NCBI GenBank assembly: GCA_026225945.1 | Contig: JAMJFZ010001868.1 | Location: 2,172,001-2,236,000, forward strand | Direction: 5' to 3' | DNA: 64,000 bases | Origin: Cricetomys ansorgei | Lineage: Eukaryota; Chordata; Mammalia; Rodentia; Nesomyidae | Shown here: one piece after another, positions 36,101 through 49,800 of the stretch | Position numbering within the stretch: the first letter of the stretch is position 1 | How the letters are laid out: every line of letters begins with the position of its first letter | Notes under the pieces: model-generated | What the model saw: the letters and a program-made list of their open reading frames with translations, nothing else | Database searches by the model: none | What the model was told of the DNA's origin: nothing | Program-made: the position numbers and the translations under genes

Positions 36101-39100
36101 CTTACTGATCTACCCATTCAAGAAGGTGCTTCTAAAAGCCAATAAATTTATTACTGAAATCTTTTGTGAAGCTCTCTTTCATAAATGTAATCATATTACT
36201 TACATAAAAATATGGAATTGAAGTAAAAAGCTTATACATTAGAGGTTTAGTTTTAAATGAAAAAACTGTCTATTAGGTATATCAGGAGTGTTCAGTATCT
36301 AGACCAATAAGATAACAAGAAAGGCACAAGATGGTAAATGGAGAGAACGTATTTGTAGGCAGATAGATCCATTAGAAAAGAATGCTAATATGAATCACAT
36401 TGGGTGGTTTTCTGGATTATTTAAGGTTACCATGTCTCTTGAGGATGGGCTATCACAGGTTATAAATATAGAATCATTAAATGCAAAACAAGTAGATATA
36501 GATAAATTTAAAGTAGGTTTTAGTCAGAAGGTAGCTATCACTGAAGTAAATGAAGCAGATAAAGGCATTAGAATAAAGTAGAAAAATAAGTTGAAGGCAT
36601 TAGAAAATTAGCGTAAAACATTTAGGCTTTTACAATGGAAAGGAATGCTATGCCTAGAGTGTTTATCATTGTAGTAGACGGTATAGTAATTTAGTCAGTT
36701 AATCAATTATCTAGAGTTATGATTAATTCTAATGAGAACTTATAGCCTAAATGGCTTTTACTAACCAAGTTTTCTCGTGATTGAGCAGATCTCACATAGT
36801 GTAGACAGAGCATTTAGCAGCCAACTACAGATGCATGCATTGGCCAACAGAAAGCAATTCATCTCTAATACAATTAAGGTCAACAAGCCATTGTGCTCTT
36901 GTTCAAATTTGGTGCCATTTTATTAAAAATATTGAAATTAAAATGTTTATTTAATTTTTTTTAAGTCTTAGAAAAGCAAAGATTTGTTCTACTAAAGTAG
37001 ATAAATAAGAAAAATATCTTGCTGATATAACTAACATTTATTTTCTGTTTATTTTTAAGACGAGCAAAAATCAAATTAAAGTAGATCTTGTAGATGAGAA
37101 TTTTACAGAATTAAGAGGAGAAATAGCAGGACCTCCAGACACACCATATGAAGGCAAGTACTTTTTTCTGTATCAAAATATTGTGCGTATTAGAACTTGT
37201 CTGAAACATTGAGTCAGAGTAATCTTGAGCATCTATAAAATTCATGGAAGGTAATTTTATTTGAAGTTTTTTAAATGATAAATTTTGACACTTAACTTTT
37301 TTTGTTATTGAGTTTTAGCTTTAAAAAAATTTCTTCAAAGTACATTTATCAGAGTCAAGTTATAGGTTATATAGGCTAGAATTTAACATTTCATGTGTCT
37401 TATTCTGCTGTGCCTTAGAGCTTCTTTCTTTATTTTGTTCTCAATTCTGGTGTTTAAAGTAGCCACCTATTTTATAGCATAACAGAATTAAATATAGGAT
37501 GTTAAGCCTTGAACTTAGATACACTAAGATATTCTTGATGATAAAATTAACAAACCTTGTCTTCACATTTTAACTAATAAGATGTTGGTTTTGCTTTTAA
37601 AGCTTCCCCTCCCTATCATTTTGTATTTCATTTGGTAACATATATAAATATACATAAATATATTTATATATAAATAGGCTGTCACCCAGATACTTAATTT
37701 TCTTCATTTAAGACCACTTTGAATGATTATTTTGAAACATAAGAAAAAGGAAAATAGTTTTGCTGGTTTTTCCATATTCATAATTATGATTTTAGCTTTT
37801 TAGAAACTGGAATTATATATATGAAAAAGACAGAAACTAGAATTTTGTAGACAAATCTTCATTAACGAGTATTGTTGCAGATTTGGATCATGTAGCACAA
37901 CCATGGCTTTTGCATATTGCATAATGACTATTCAAATATTTGTTTAATAGAAAGCACATAACCATATGTGTAGCTCTTCCATGCACTACATGTATTTTCT
38001 CATTCAGTTTTTACCATATCTTACAAGGTAAGTATAATCCTGTTGAATAGGCAAATTTGAGTTTAAGAAGTTATTTGTCTAAGGTCAAACATCTTAATTG
38101 GAACAGCTAGAATTTGGCTTGTCTTTGACTTGACAGCCTATGCATTTAAATAACTTTCTTTTAATTAAATCAGGATTCATCAAATGCTAGAAGTAGTACT
38201 TATGACTACTTTAAATGTCATGCTCTCTATAATCTGTAGTGAAGTTCAGAAAATCCCAGTATTGACAATTTTTGTTTTCATTTAAAACCTTGAAAGTTCC
38301 TAGAATGTCATTACACTATCATTATTCTTTTTTAGTGTCTTTTGAAACATTTTTTGTCTCTTGAGCTGGCCTCAAACACTCAGCAGCCCTGCTTCATATT
38401 GCCAAGTGTTGGGACTATAGGTGTGCACCACCCTTCCTGGCTTTCATCTCTCTCCCTCTCTCCCCCCCTTACTGTCTCCCATCTGATTTTTTGAGACAGA
38501 TTCTCTGTGGCCTAAGCTATCCTCATCCTGGCAGCTGTGCCAGGCTGGTTCTAAGCTTCCACTCCTGCTGCTTCTGTTTTTTAGTTACTGGGCTCATAGG
38601 CATCACCCAAATGCCCAAGGTTCCAAAATTTTATATTGCTGAGTATTCCATATCTATTAGTGTATCTATTGTGCATTCTTGTTTTTGTTTTTGTTTGTTT
38701 TGTTTTTTTCCGAGGCAGATTTCTCTTTTATAACCCTGGCTGTCCTGGAACTTTGTAGATCAGGCTGGCCTCTGCCTCCTGAGTGCTGGGATTAAAGGCG
38801 TGCACCACCACTGCCTGGCTTTATTCTACATGTTTTTATTTTTTGTTTTTGTTTGAGGCAGAGTTTCACTGTGTAGCCCTGGCTTTCCTTTCCTAGAATT
38901 CACTAGACCAGGCTTGCCTTGAATTCAGAGAGATCCATTCTATTGTTCTTCTCAGGTGTTGTGATTAAAGGTGTGAGCCACCACATCTGGCTCATCCATT
39001 AATTGGAGAAGTTCTTAATTATCTTACAAGAATCAAATGTTTTAGTAGCAAATATTGTTTTCATCTCCTAACTTCTTAATGGCAGATGTTGTAATTGTGT

Positions 39101-42100
39101 TTTTGTTTTTCTCTTACTACTACTACTACTACTATTTTATTTGTGGTACTAAGGATCAAATTCAAGGCCTTGTACATGTTGCCAAGCAGTTATAAACTGA
39201 GCTACATCCCCAACCCCATAATTCCTGGAGTGCTTTTTGAGATTGTTCAGACAATTTTAAAATACAAGAAGTAGTGTTATTCTAGAGCTCAATCAGCAAA
39301 CTTAAAATACACAGGGACCCCCTAGGCTCAGTGGACAGAATGTTTATCTTCGCAGTATTTCATAAGCAAGTGAACTTGTAAAAATTGGATGATATACAAT
39401 TGTTCTTAGAGTAAGATAAAACATGCCATAATTGTTAGAAATAAGTTTCTAAATGCTTATTTCTGCTGCTTAAAAATAAAGACAGTATTTTGATTAGTTT
39501 TCACATGATTTAGGGGCACATGCTTGAAGTGTAGATTATTTTAAACTATCATAGAATGAAGCAATATTGGAAGAAAAGTATCATTTAAGTCATAAACTTA
39601 CTTTTCCTTCTGAATATAAACACAGGTGAAATATTGGCCTGATTTTTACTGTTGAAGGTTTACTGTTCTTTTTAAGGATTTTATTTATTCATTCATTTAT
39701 TTATTTATTTTTGCTTTTATTGTTTTTTCCTGCTTGCTGTTTATTCAAAGATGAATTAGGCATGCTGGGCATAGAATCCTGGGTCATGTGATTGCTGGGC
39801 AAATTCTAACTCTGAGCTGTATCTCTATAGCCTGCTTTTGTTTTTGATCTAAACTTAAAGCTAACGCAAAAGGTTACCTGTAAAATATTCATCTATATTA
39901 TCATTAATGAGCAATTTTATGTAGTATTAAAAATAGCCGGATTGCCAAGAAGAATAAACATGGGAAATTGCCATATTGCATCAGTTACTTAGTGTTCTTA
40001 AGTTCCTTTTCCTAAGTAACTCAACTTAGTATTAAAAATCAGCTTAGTTCTTTTTGCCAAAAGTTCTTTCAGTTTTGCTGAATTTAAATGGTCAATTTAG
40101 TCATTCTCAGCTGTTTTCTTCTCCTTGGAGAAAGTTAAACTTTACAAGTGTTTTATGATCATACTGGCTTATATTTGTTAAACCTAGCATTTGGGAGGCT
40201 GAGGATGGCTCTGAGTTCAGGACCAACCTAGGATATATATATGTGGGGGGGGGGCGTGTATACACACACTTAGTAAATATAGTAGTGTATATACTCACTT
40301 AGTAAATCTGTGTTTTTACTACTGAAAAAAATAAAAGATGAGACTGCATATTATTCAAGCGAGGTGCATTATACCTGTATTTGGAATTGTTACTTACAAT
40401 TGTTAATATAAATGGTCATCTCCATATTTGCAAAAATCTCTTACGAACTCTTCTCTTACCTGTCTTCTGTTCTGCCTGCTTCTCTTTATATTTTACTACT
40501 ACCATTTCATTTCCATTTCATTTATCATTTAATAGAGGTGGCTCTACCTGAAATAATTGTGAAACAAAAAGAATTGGAATCAGAATGCTCTTGATGGTCG
40601 AGAATGATTTTGTGTTCTTATATTCCCAGCACTTGGAAAGCTGAGGCAAGAGAATTGGAGGTGTAAGGCCAGCCTGGGCTAGATAGTAAGACCTTGGGGT
40701 ATGCTTGGGAGAAGAGGTTGTTCCTTAAGGAACCTGGTATCAGTGAAATGTTCCTTTATTTTTTTCTGAGAGTCACATGTATACATTTTAAAAGTGGAGA
40801 AAGGTAGATTTGAAAGGACCCAGGATATACTGACAACAGAACACTATTTAAATATTTGAAGAGCTGAATATTTGATAACAAGGCCACCAGCACACTTCTT
40901 ACTGTGTTAGTTCTCACATGCATATGAAGGAATAATATTGTAATGAGACCTAACAATTGTAATAAAACCTCTAGCTAAGTATCCCATTCAATAACATGGC
41001 CAGTTTTTTTTTTTTTTATCTAGTTTATTCCTTGATTATTAATGAAACAAGCTCTTAGTTTCATGTGTATTTCAGTAGCACAGTTTTATTTCCTGTTTTT
41101 TAATAGTGAATTTTTCATGTTAGTGGGTCATAAAATCTAGAACTGGGAGGTTCATTTGACGTAGAATTTGAGGGATGGGGAAGGGGAGAGAGGTGTGCTT
41201 GAAACAGGCTGGCCTTGAATTCTGTAGCTCAGCAGATTTTTCAATCAGGAGATCCTCTAGCCCTCCCATACCAAGTACCAGCATTGCAGGAATATGCTAC
41301 CACACCTAGTGTATTTTAGAAAGAGTACTCTCATTCATTCTCATAATTTCAAGACTTTCTCCTTTAGAAATTAGGAACATGGAGTTACAGTTCACTTTGA
41401 ATACTTCAGTTGTGAAAACCCTTTTTTTTTTTTTTTTAAAGAAATGCCTGTTTAATTTCTGGTTGTTCAAGAGAACTTCAAAACCTAACAGAATATTGCT
41501 TTCTGTTTATACAAATTATTGCTAGTTAGTACTTTATGAAGTCTTGGAAGAGAATAGTGTGTTTATGCCTGTTTCTTGATTTGTTCTTTGATTTTATTTT
41601 GAAATTTTAAACAAAGTTTTGATATCTAATTTACAGACAGAAACTGATTCCTTTTGTTTTGTAGCCCATGCTAGTCTATGAAGCCAAAGGTGGCCTTGAA
41701 TTCCTGGTTCTCTATACTACCCAAGTGCTGGGGTTACAGATACATGACACCATTCCTGCTTAGTTAGAGGCGTACATGAAAAGAGTGAGAGTTTTTGTCG
41801 GGTAGAGCTAGCTAAGGGAGTTTTTCTTTTGTTAATGACATATCTGTGTCCTTTATCTCTGTACTTTCTATCCTGTAATATCTTGCCTCTTCTATTTTTA
41901 ATCCCTGTTTTCTGTTACCATCTCTTACCAGGTGGACGAGAGAAAGCCTTATGCTACTAGTTAGTAATGAAATAGTTGACATTGAGTTGTCTGTAGAGTT
42001 CATGTATTTAGTGGAAGTTTTATTGTGCTTTACATATTCTTATAAAATCATGGCTTATTTTGGGGGTTTCAGTTTCTCAGCACTTTATATAAAATAATAC

Positions 42101-43852
42101 ATATTTTGAAACAGTCTTTCATTTATCTGGTTTCACATATTTGAGTTGAGCAGCATTCTTAATCTTTTTTTTTTTTCAATAGGTGGAAGATATCAACTAG
42201 AGATAAAAATACCAGAAACATATCCATTTAACCCCCCTAAGGTATTGTAAGCCTGTTTTTGTGCATGGAGTTTAAAAATATTTTGTGTTTTTTGACTCAC
42301 CTAATTAATATATCAATATTAACATATTTTAGTACTTATTAAAGTTACAACTTTCTGAGATAAATATATATAAATTTAATGGGCAAGATTTCAGGCACTG
42401 GTCTGTGGTTTGCTTTTGAAGTTGGAATGAAAAGCTAGTTTACTAAAGTGAACCGTTAGTTGCTGTATATTGGAGTACAATTTGTATCTGATATTGGCCA
42501 AAATACTTGCTTCAGATAATTAGCTGTATCACCAGATTTGGAGAGAGGTTCTTACTTGCTTTAAATAAATGCTGTTTGAAAAAGTATATATTCATTTAGA
42601 AATTATTTGAGGGCCAGGGATTAGCTAGCTCATTGGTAGAGTACTTCCCTTGCATGTGTTCGGCCTTGAATACTATTTGCATTACTGCTAAAAAGAACAG
42701 ACAAAAACAAAAAAGTTGAGTATATTGTGCCAAGGCATATATCAATTAGACTTACACTCTCTGCCTTTATGGAGTTCACATTGTAGAAGGGGAAAAGCCA
42801 TTATTTCAACTGTGATGAATATTGAAAGAGAATGGGGGTGTTCTAGGATTGTATGTAACAAGGAAACTTAAACTTAGATTTGTGACTAAATCAGTTTCTT
42901 CTACATTTGACCAACATACAAACAAAGTTTAGTCATTCAATTTTTTTACTTCCTTGTTTTGCCTGTTATGTGATCATCTGTCTGTCTTTGTCCCTCCTCA
43001 TTCATTGTGTTGCTTGTTCCTAAAGAACAGTCTGCTCAGCTTTTCTTTCTTTGCTAAATAGTGTCTAAACTCCTTATCCTGGCAGAGCTTCCTACAACTA
43101 GATCTCAGTTTTCTTGTCTGTCTTAGAAGGCAGGCATCCATCCATGAGTCTTATTTCCAGCCTAGGTCATTTGCTGTTTGTAGATAGGTGCTTATTCTTA
43201 TATGGAATCTTTATCCATATTATTTGAAATTCTAGTTTCCTTTTGAGCTGTGTGTAAAGTAATATCTTAACAATAAGCTGTGTCCAACAAATATTTCCTT
43301 TTCAGCTTTTTTTTTTAATTAAATAGATTTTTTTTTTTTTTGCTGTTTTATTCATTTGTTTATTCTTTGAGACAGGATCTCAACTACGTGTGTAAACCAG
43401 GTGGGCCTCAAAATCACAGAGATCCGCCTGCCTCTCCTTCCTGAGTGCTGGGCTTAAAGGTATCCGTCTTCACGCCCAGTCCATTGTCCCATCTCTTCCA
43501 GTCCTGTCCTGTCCTTTAGACAGGGTTTCTCTGTTGTAACTCTGTAGACCAGGCTGGCCTTGAACTCACAGCGATCTGCCTGTCTCAGCCTCCCGAATGC
43601 TGGGATTATAGGTACGCTTCACTACCGCCCAGCAAAGAATTGAATTGATTTTTTTTTTTAAAGATTTATTTTTTTTTAATTGTGTTATCTCTGTGTAGAT
43701 ATATATATATACATACCTGAAGAGTCCAGAAGAGGACTTGGGTCCCCTAGAGCTACTACTACTAGAGTTATAGGTAGTTATGAGCTGCCTCACGTAGATG
43801 CTGGCAACAAAACACAGGTTCTTTATAAGAGCAGTAAGCATTCTTTTTAAAA

Positions 43853-43888
<36 letters not shown>

Positions 43889-46800
43889 ATACATATATGT
43901 ATATATATACACATATATATGCATATATATATATTTTTTTAATGTGTATGAATGTTTTATCTCTCTCTCTTATATATCTGTGCACCATATGCATGCAGTG
44001 CCAGCAGAGGCCAGAAGAGGAAATTTCCTTCAATTGGAGTCACAGATAATTGTAAACTCCATTTGAATGCTGGGAATTGGACCTGGGTTCTCAGGAAAAA
44101 CAGCTAGCCAGTGCTCTTAATCTTTAAGCCATCTCTACAGCCCTCCCCTGAGCCATCTCTATACCTCCTCCTCCTCCTCCTCTTTTTTTTGAGAAAGGGT
44201 CTCACTATACAGCTTGGAACTTCCTATGCAGGACCATGCTGGTTTTAACTCCCAGAGATCCACTTACTTCTGCCTCTGCCTCTTCCTCCCAAGTGCTGGG
44301 TTTAAAGGTGCGCACCAGCATGACTGGCCTGTATTTTTTGTTCTTAAAGATTTATATTTATTCGTGTGTGTGTGTTTGAATGTGAATATGCTAAATGTGA
44401 ATGAGTGCCCACGGAGGCCAGAAGAAAGTATGTCCCTTATAGCTGGACTCTGGATACAAGCAGTTCTGAAACATTGTGAGCTGCCTTTTTTAGGTGCTGA
44501 GTCCTGGAAGAGCAAGAAATGCTCTTAAACGATGAATTGAACCCCATCTCATTAGTATTTTACACAGTTTATATAATGCTGACATAAATACAGTACCAAC
44601 TCATGTATTCTGTATGTATCTTTCTTTGACATTATTACGTGTATTTTTTGTATTTTTTCTATGGCTTTTAATAGTGTAATGTCCTTGATTAGCATATTAC
44701 AGCAGCCACTTAGTATGTTCTGCAATGCATCACTCAACCTGTCGGTTGTATCTATTTAAGATAGATAGAGACCTGTAATTCAGCCTATGGAGATGGCAAT
44801 GGTAGGACTGGGTTTGAGGCCCTATGGCAGTGTACCAGAAACTTAGAGAATACAAACAAAAAAAGTGCACAGCACCAAAATATAAACAAAAAGGAATTAA
44901 TGTGGCAATGAAAATTCCAGGTTGACTTTTTTGGGGATGGGGAATTTTGCATGCATGCATGTATGTATACCACGTGTATGCCAAGTGCCTATGAGGGTCA
45001 GAATAAGGTATCAAATTTCCTGGAACTGGGGGTATAGATGGTTGTGAGCCACCACATGTGTGCTGGGGATTGAACCTGAGTCCTTTGAAAGAGCAGTCAA
45101 TGCTTTCAACTGCTGAACCATTTCTCCAGCCCCAAGGTTAGCTATTTTTTATTCATTGTTTTCTGTTAATGTGGATTGAAACTATAGCCTGCGCACGATA
45201 GATAAGCACTTTACCACTTCATCTTCATCTGCAGTGTTCCAGGATGAGTTTTGAGCACCTACCAAAATTGGATGCTTGTTACTCTGTTGTTTATGTCCAC
45301 CTATTTTATGATATGCCTGGGTTTTGGGAGGAAGGGACTTTGCTTTTATTGTTGTAATTGTGGTAAAATATACATAAAATAATTTATCAATATAACCCTT
45401 TGATGATGGACAAAGTTAGCCCACGCTGACTTCAAATTTACTGTGTATTGAGAATGACCTGGAACTGCTGATCCTCTTGCATTCGTCTCCTGAGTGTTGA
45501 AATTACAGGTAGTTGTGTGTGCTTTTGTGCGTGCATGCATACATGCGTGCGTGTGTGTGTACACCACCACATTTGGTTGATGCTAAGGATCTAACCCAGG
45601 GCTTCCTGCATTTTAGGCAAGCGCTGTATCAACCGAGTTGCAGTTTCAGTCCTCTTAGCCATTTTTAGATGTATTATTCAACAGTATTAGATATATTCAC
45701 GTTTTGTATAACCATAAGCATCTACTCTAGAATTTTTTCATCTTCCTAAAATAAAATATATGTCCATTAAACAGTAATTGAGTGCCTTGCTTTCAACTTT
45801 TGAAAGAGCACTGTTTTTTTCAGGTGAATCTCTGAATTCCAGGCCAACCTGGTCTACATAGGGAGCAAGTTCCAGGACAGCTAGAGCTGTATAATAGAAG
45901 AGACCCTGTCTAAATAAAACAGCACCCCCTCCACCCCACCCCCCAAAAAAAGCAAAGCATATTTTTCTATATTTTTCTTAGTCTGTGAATTTGACTATTC
46001 TGGGTGTTTGTGTAAGGCAAAGCACACAGAATTTGTCCTTTTGTGTCTACCCTTAGCATTTTGTTGCTACTATCCATCCATGTTATAATGTGTCAGAATT
46101 TCCTTTTTAATGTTTAGTGTTTTTTCCTTGTGTGTACATACTCTGCTTTTCCACTCACATGAGTGGACTTTTAAAAAATTGCTTATTTTCTGTGTATGCA
46201 TAAACACTCATTCTGTAAAAGCATCTGGGCCAGTGTACACACATTGATGTTTGTTAAAGGACATTTTGTGGGAGTTGTTTCTCCTTCTGCCACTTGGGGA
46301 TCAAACTCAGGTTGTAAGACTTGTTCTGGTAACAAGTACCTTCTGAACCATCTGGTCCATCCCTCGGTTTTTTGTTTGTTTTGAGACAGTGTCCCTCTAT
46401 GTAGCCTTGACTGGCCTGAACTCTCAGAGATCTGCCTGCCTCTGTCTGCCCCTTGAATGCTTGAAATACAGGTGTATGCCACTATGCCCAGTGGTTTTTT
46501 TGTTTTTGAGAAGGGCTTTCCCTATGTTGCCTGTGCTGGTCTTGAACTCCTAGATTCAAGAAGTGCTCCTACTTTTAGTTTGTACTGTTTATTGTATTTT
46601 TTTTCCCTAAATGGAAATGAAAAGAAAGGAAAAAACAAGCTTTACAGCTACTGCTACTGCATTTTCAGTATTAGGTAATTTTTTGTGTAAGAATGTGTTT
46701 TGCCTAGCTCTAGTAGTGAGTGAACTTGGGCGGAGAGATTAGCTTCCAGATTTTGTGAGGATTTGGTAGTCTGTAAAGTTACTAATCTGACAATCCTCCT

Positions 46801-49800
46801 TTTATCCTGGTGCAGAAGGAGTAAGAACAAAGTATTACCTTTCCCCGCGCGTGTGTGCGCACGCGTGCACGAACATCCATGTGCATGCGCACGGACATGT
46901 GTATTTGATTCAGATGCAGGTCTTCATGCTTACGCAGCAGTTGCCTTTTCTCACGTACCCATGTCCTCAGCTCTTTGCTTTCATTTTTCTTTTCCAGGCA
47001 AATGCTCTGCCTCAGGGTGTCTTGGTAATAAAAATAATTTAGGATTACATACTAGTGGGGATATAGGTGTTTGAACCCTCAGTTAGTATGGGCAGCCCAC
47101 TGCTGGACTTGCCAATAAAGCTGTTGAAGCAGCGTGTATAAGTAAAGTTCTGTGTTTCATTGCTAACATTACTACCAAAAAAAGAATATCATTGTATAAC
47201 CATACTAAGTGCTTGAAATCTTGCCCCTGTACCCACTTTTAGGCAATCTTTGACATGGAACTCAGGGTCTCATGAATGGCAAGCCAGCCCTCTACCATTG
47301 AGCCCAGTTGTACACATTAATGTAATGAATTATGCCAAGATATTTTTTCTCTATAATCTGTAAATGTTACAAAAGGAGTTGCATATCCATGCCTTTTTTT
47401 TCATAGAAGAGCCCTCCTACCTATAGTTTTGATTTTCTGTGGTTAATTAATTACCTGTGGCAAATCATTTATGTGCATTATAAATGCATTTATGTGCATT
47501 AAAAGGAAATCATTAGAAGTATTTCCTAATTTAAAGATAGCTTTTTATAATAATCTCTTACCGTGCTAATTTATATATTTATTATGTGTGTAATGGATAG
47601 AAAATACAGTATACAGGTCTTAGACAGATGGTTCAGTGGTTTAGAGCATTTGCAGAGGACCCATATTTGATCCTAGCATTCACATAGTGGCACACAGCTA
47701 CATATGATTCTAGTTCCAGGGGATGCAACACCCTCTTTTGTTCCCCCATGGGCACATGTATATATGTAGGTAAAACACTCATACATACAAAATAAATACA
47801 TCTTTTGTTTTGTTTTTTGAGACAGCATCTAACTGTGTAGCCCTGGCTGTCCTGGAACATGCTCTGTAGACTAGACTGGTCTCAAACTCACAGAGATCGG
47901 CTCTGCCTCTGCCTCTGGAGTGCTGGCATTAAAGGCGTGCACTATCACACTCAGCCTTAAATACATCTTTTTTTGTTTGTTTTTAAGAAAAGAATGGTGG
48001 TGATGGAGAGATGGCTCAGTGCTTTAGCTGCTGAGCTGCTAAAGCTGGCTGCTCTTCCAGAGGACCTAAGTTCAATTCCCACCATGCACATGGCAGCTCA
48101 CAACTGTCTGTAACTTCTGTCTCAGGAATCTGACTCCCTGACACAGACATATACAAGCAAAACATCATAAAATAAAAATAAAAAAAATATTTAAAAAGAA
48201 AAAAGTAGTACATGGTTTGGAGCTGTGAGGTTTTGCACACTCAAACAGCAGGGGTCAGCAGAGCCCAATACTGTGTAGCAGGGCTTTAAGAAAACATTGA
48301 ATATTTGATTTATCTTAACATGGAGGCAGAATGGTTTTTATTATTCTATAACAAATCATTGTCTAGAAGAAAAGAAAATACATCTTTGAACCAGCAAAAA
48401 AATAATAGAAGGAATTGATGTCCCCAGTGCTCTTTCTAGAGTCAGCTGTACTATACGTGTGTTCTATTAATGAGAGGAGTAACTTAGTAAAATTATTTCA
48501 GTGATTTCTTTTGTTACATATTAGAATTTAGATTTAGGTTGTGTTTCTTTTTCTGTGGTGTTAAAACATACTCTTTTTTTTTTTTTCCCCACCCCCTCCA
48601 AGACAGTGTTTCTCTGTTGTAACTCTGGCTGTCCTGAAACTCACTCTGTAGACCAGGCTGGCCTCAAAATCACAGAGATCTGCCTGCCTCTGCCTCCCGA
48701 ATCTGAAAAGTTGGGGTTAAAAGTGTGTGCCACCACTGCCCGCCAAAACATTTTTAATATATGAAATAAATAGTAATTGCTTTAAATTTTATTTTATGTA
48801 TAGGGGTGTTTTGCTGCATGTTTATATGTGCATCACATGTGTGTATCCTTGGAAGTCTGAGGAGGGTCTCGTATCCCATGGAACTAGAGTTAGAAATGGT
48901 TGTGAGTGGGGTAGAGAGATAGCTTAACAGTTAAGAACACTGGCTGCTCTTCCAGAGGATCTCAATTGGAGTCCCTGCACCCACATAGTGGTTCATAGCA
49001 TCTGCAGCTTCAGTTTCAGGGTATCCAGTACCTTCTTTTGGTCTTTCTGGACATGACGCATACATGTGGTGCACAGACATGTATGCATGGAAGACATCTT
49101 TCTTTATACGTTAAAAACAAACATCTGGCTGGTCAGAATTGAACCCGGGTCCCCTGGAAGAATGACCAGTGCTCTTAACCACTTATCCGTTTCTCCAGCT
49201 CTGAAGTTAAGTATTAAATACCAATACTAATATTTATTGAGCAGGTCTGCTTGTTTTAAATAATAAAGTTTTTTTTTGTATAAGTGAAATATTTTGTTAT
49301 GGAGTAAATGTAATATCCTTAACTTTTTTCATCGAAGTTAATGATGGAATTATGAACTTGCATCTAGCATGAAGTAGGAGCTGTAATAATATTTGTTGAA
49401 CTAAAGTGTGAGGGAAATAGACACTACATTGTAGGAAGAGATAAGAATACTAACAGTTGTTGATATATATATATATATGTGTGTGTATATATATATATAT
49501 ATATATGTGTATATATATATATCAGAATCCCATGGAACTAGAGTTAGAAATGATTGTGACGGGATCAGAGAGATAGCTCAGCAGTTAAGAGCACTGGCTA
49601 CTTTTCCAGAGGGTCTGGGTTTGTTTGAGTCCCAGCACCTCCATGGTGGCTCATAGCTCTCTGCAGCTGTACGTACATGCATAGCTGATTAACAAAAATC
49701 TCTTTCATTTCTACCTGGAAACAATTTTTTTGTCTGTGTATATAGTATTCAGATTTTTGTGTAGTCACTGAACACTCCTATAGCTAGTGACTTTTGAAGA

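Larger units (their letters stand above)
10178..37059 (+). other. Ube2k: Ube2k intron 1
   Basis: A 26.9-kb first intron, from gtcaga to ttttaag. It is SINE-dense between about 12 and 34 kb and SINE-poor at both ends (about 10.6-12.0 kb and 34.3-37.0 kb). Confidence 0.93.
37154..42182 (+). other. Ube2k: Ube2k intron 2 (GC-AG type)
   Basis: Begins gcaagt and ends caatag. AG|GCAAGT is the strong-context form that permits a GC donor in U2-type introns. About 5.0 kb. Confidence 0.93.

Noticed and set aside
34269..37059. Extra Ube2k exon near 35140 after a ttttatctttag tract
   Set aside because: It has an acceptor-like end, but the known protein joins exon 1 directly to exon 2 and the downstream sequence gives no conserved reading frame.
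43566..44066. 155-codon minus frame and overlapping plus frames
   Set aside because: Composed of B1, B2 and TA/TG repeat sequence; no domain.
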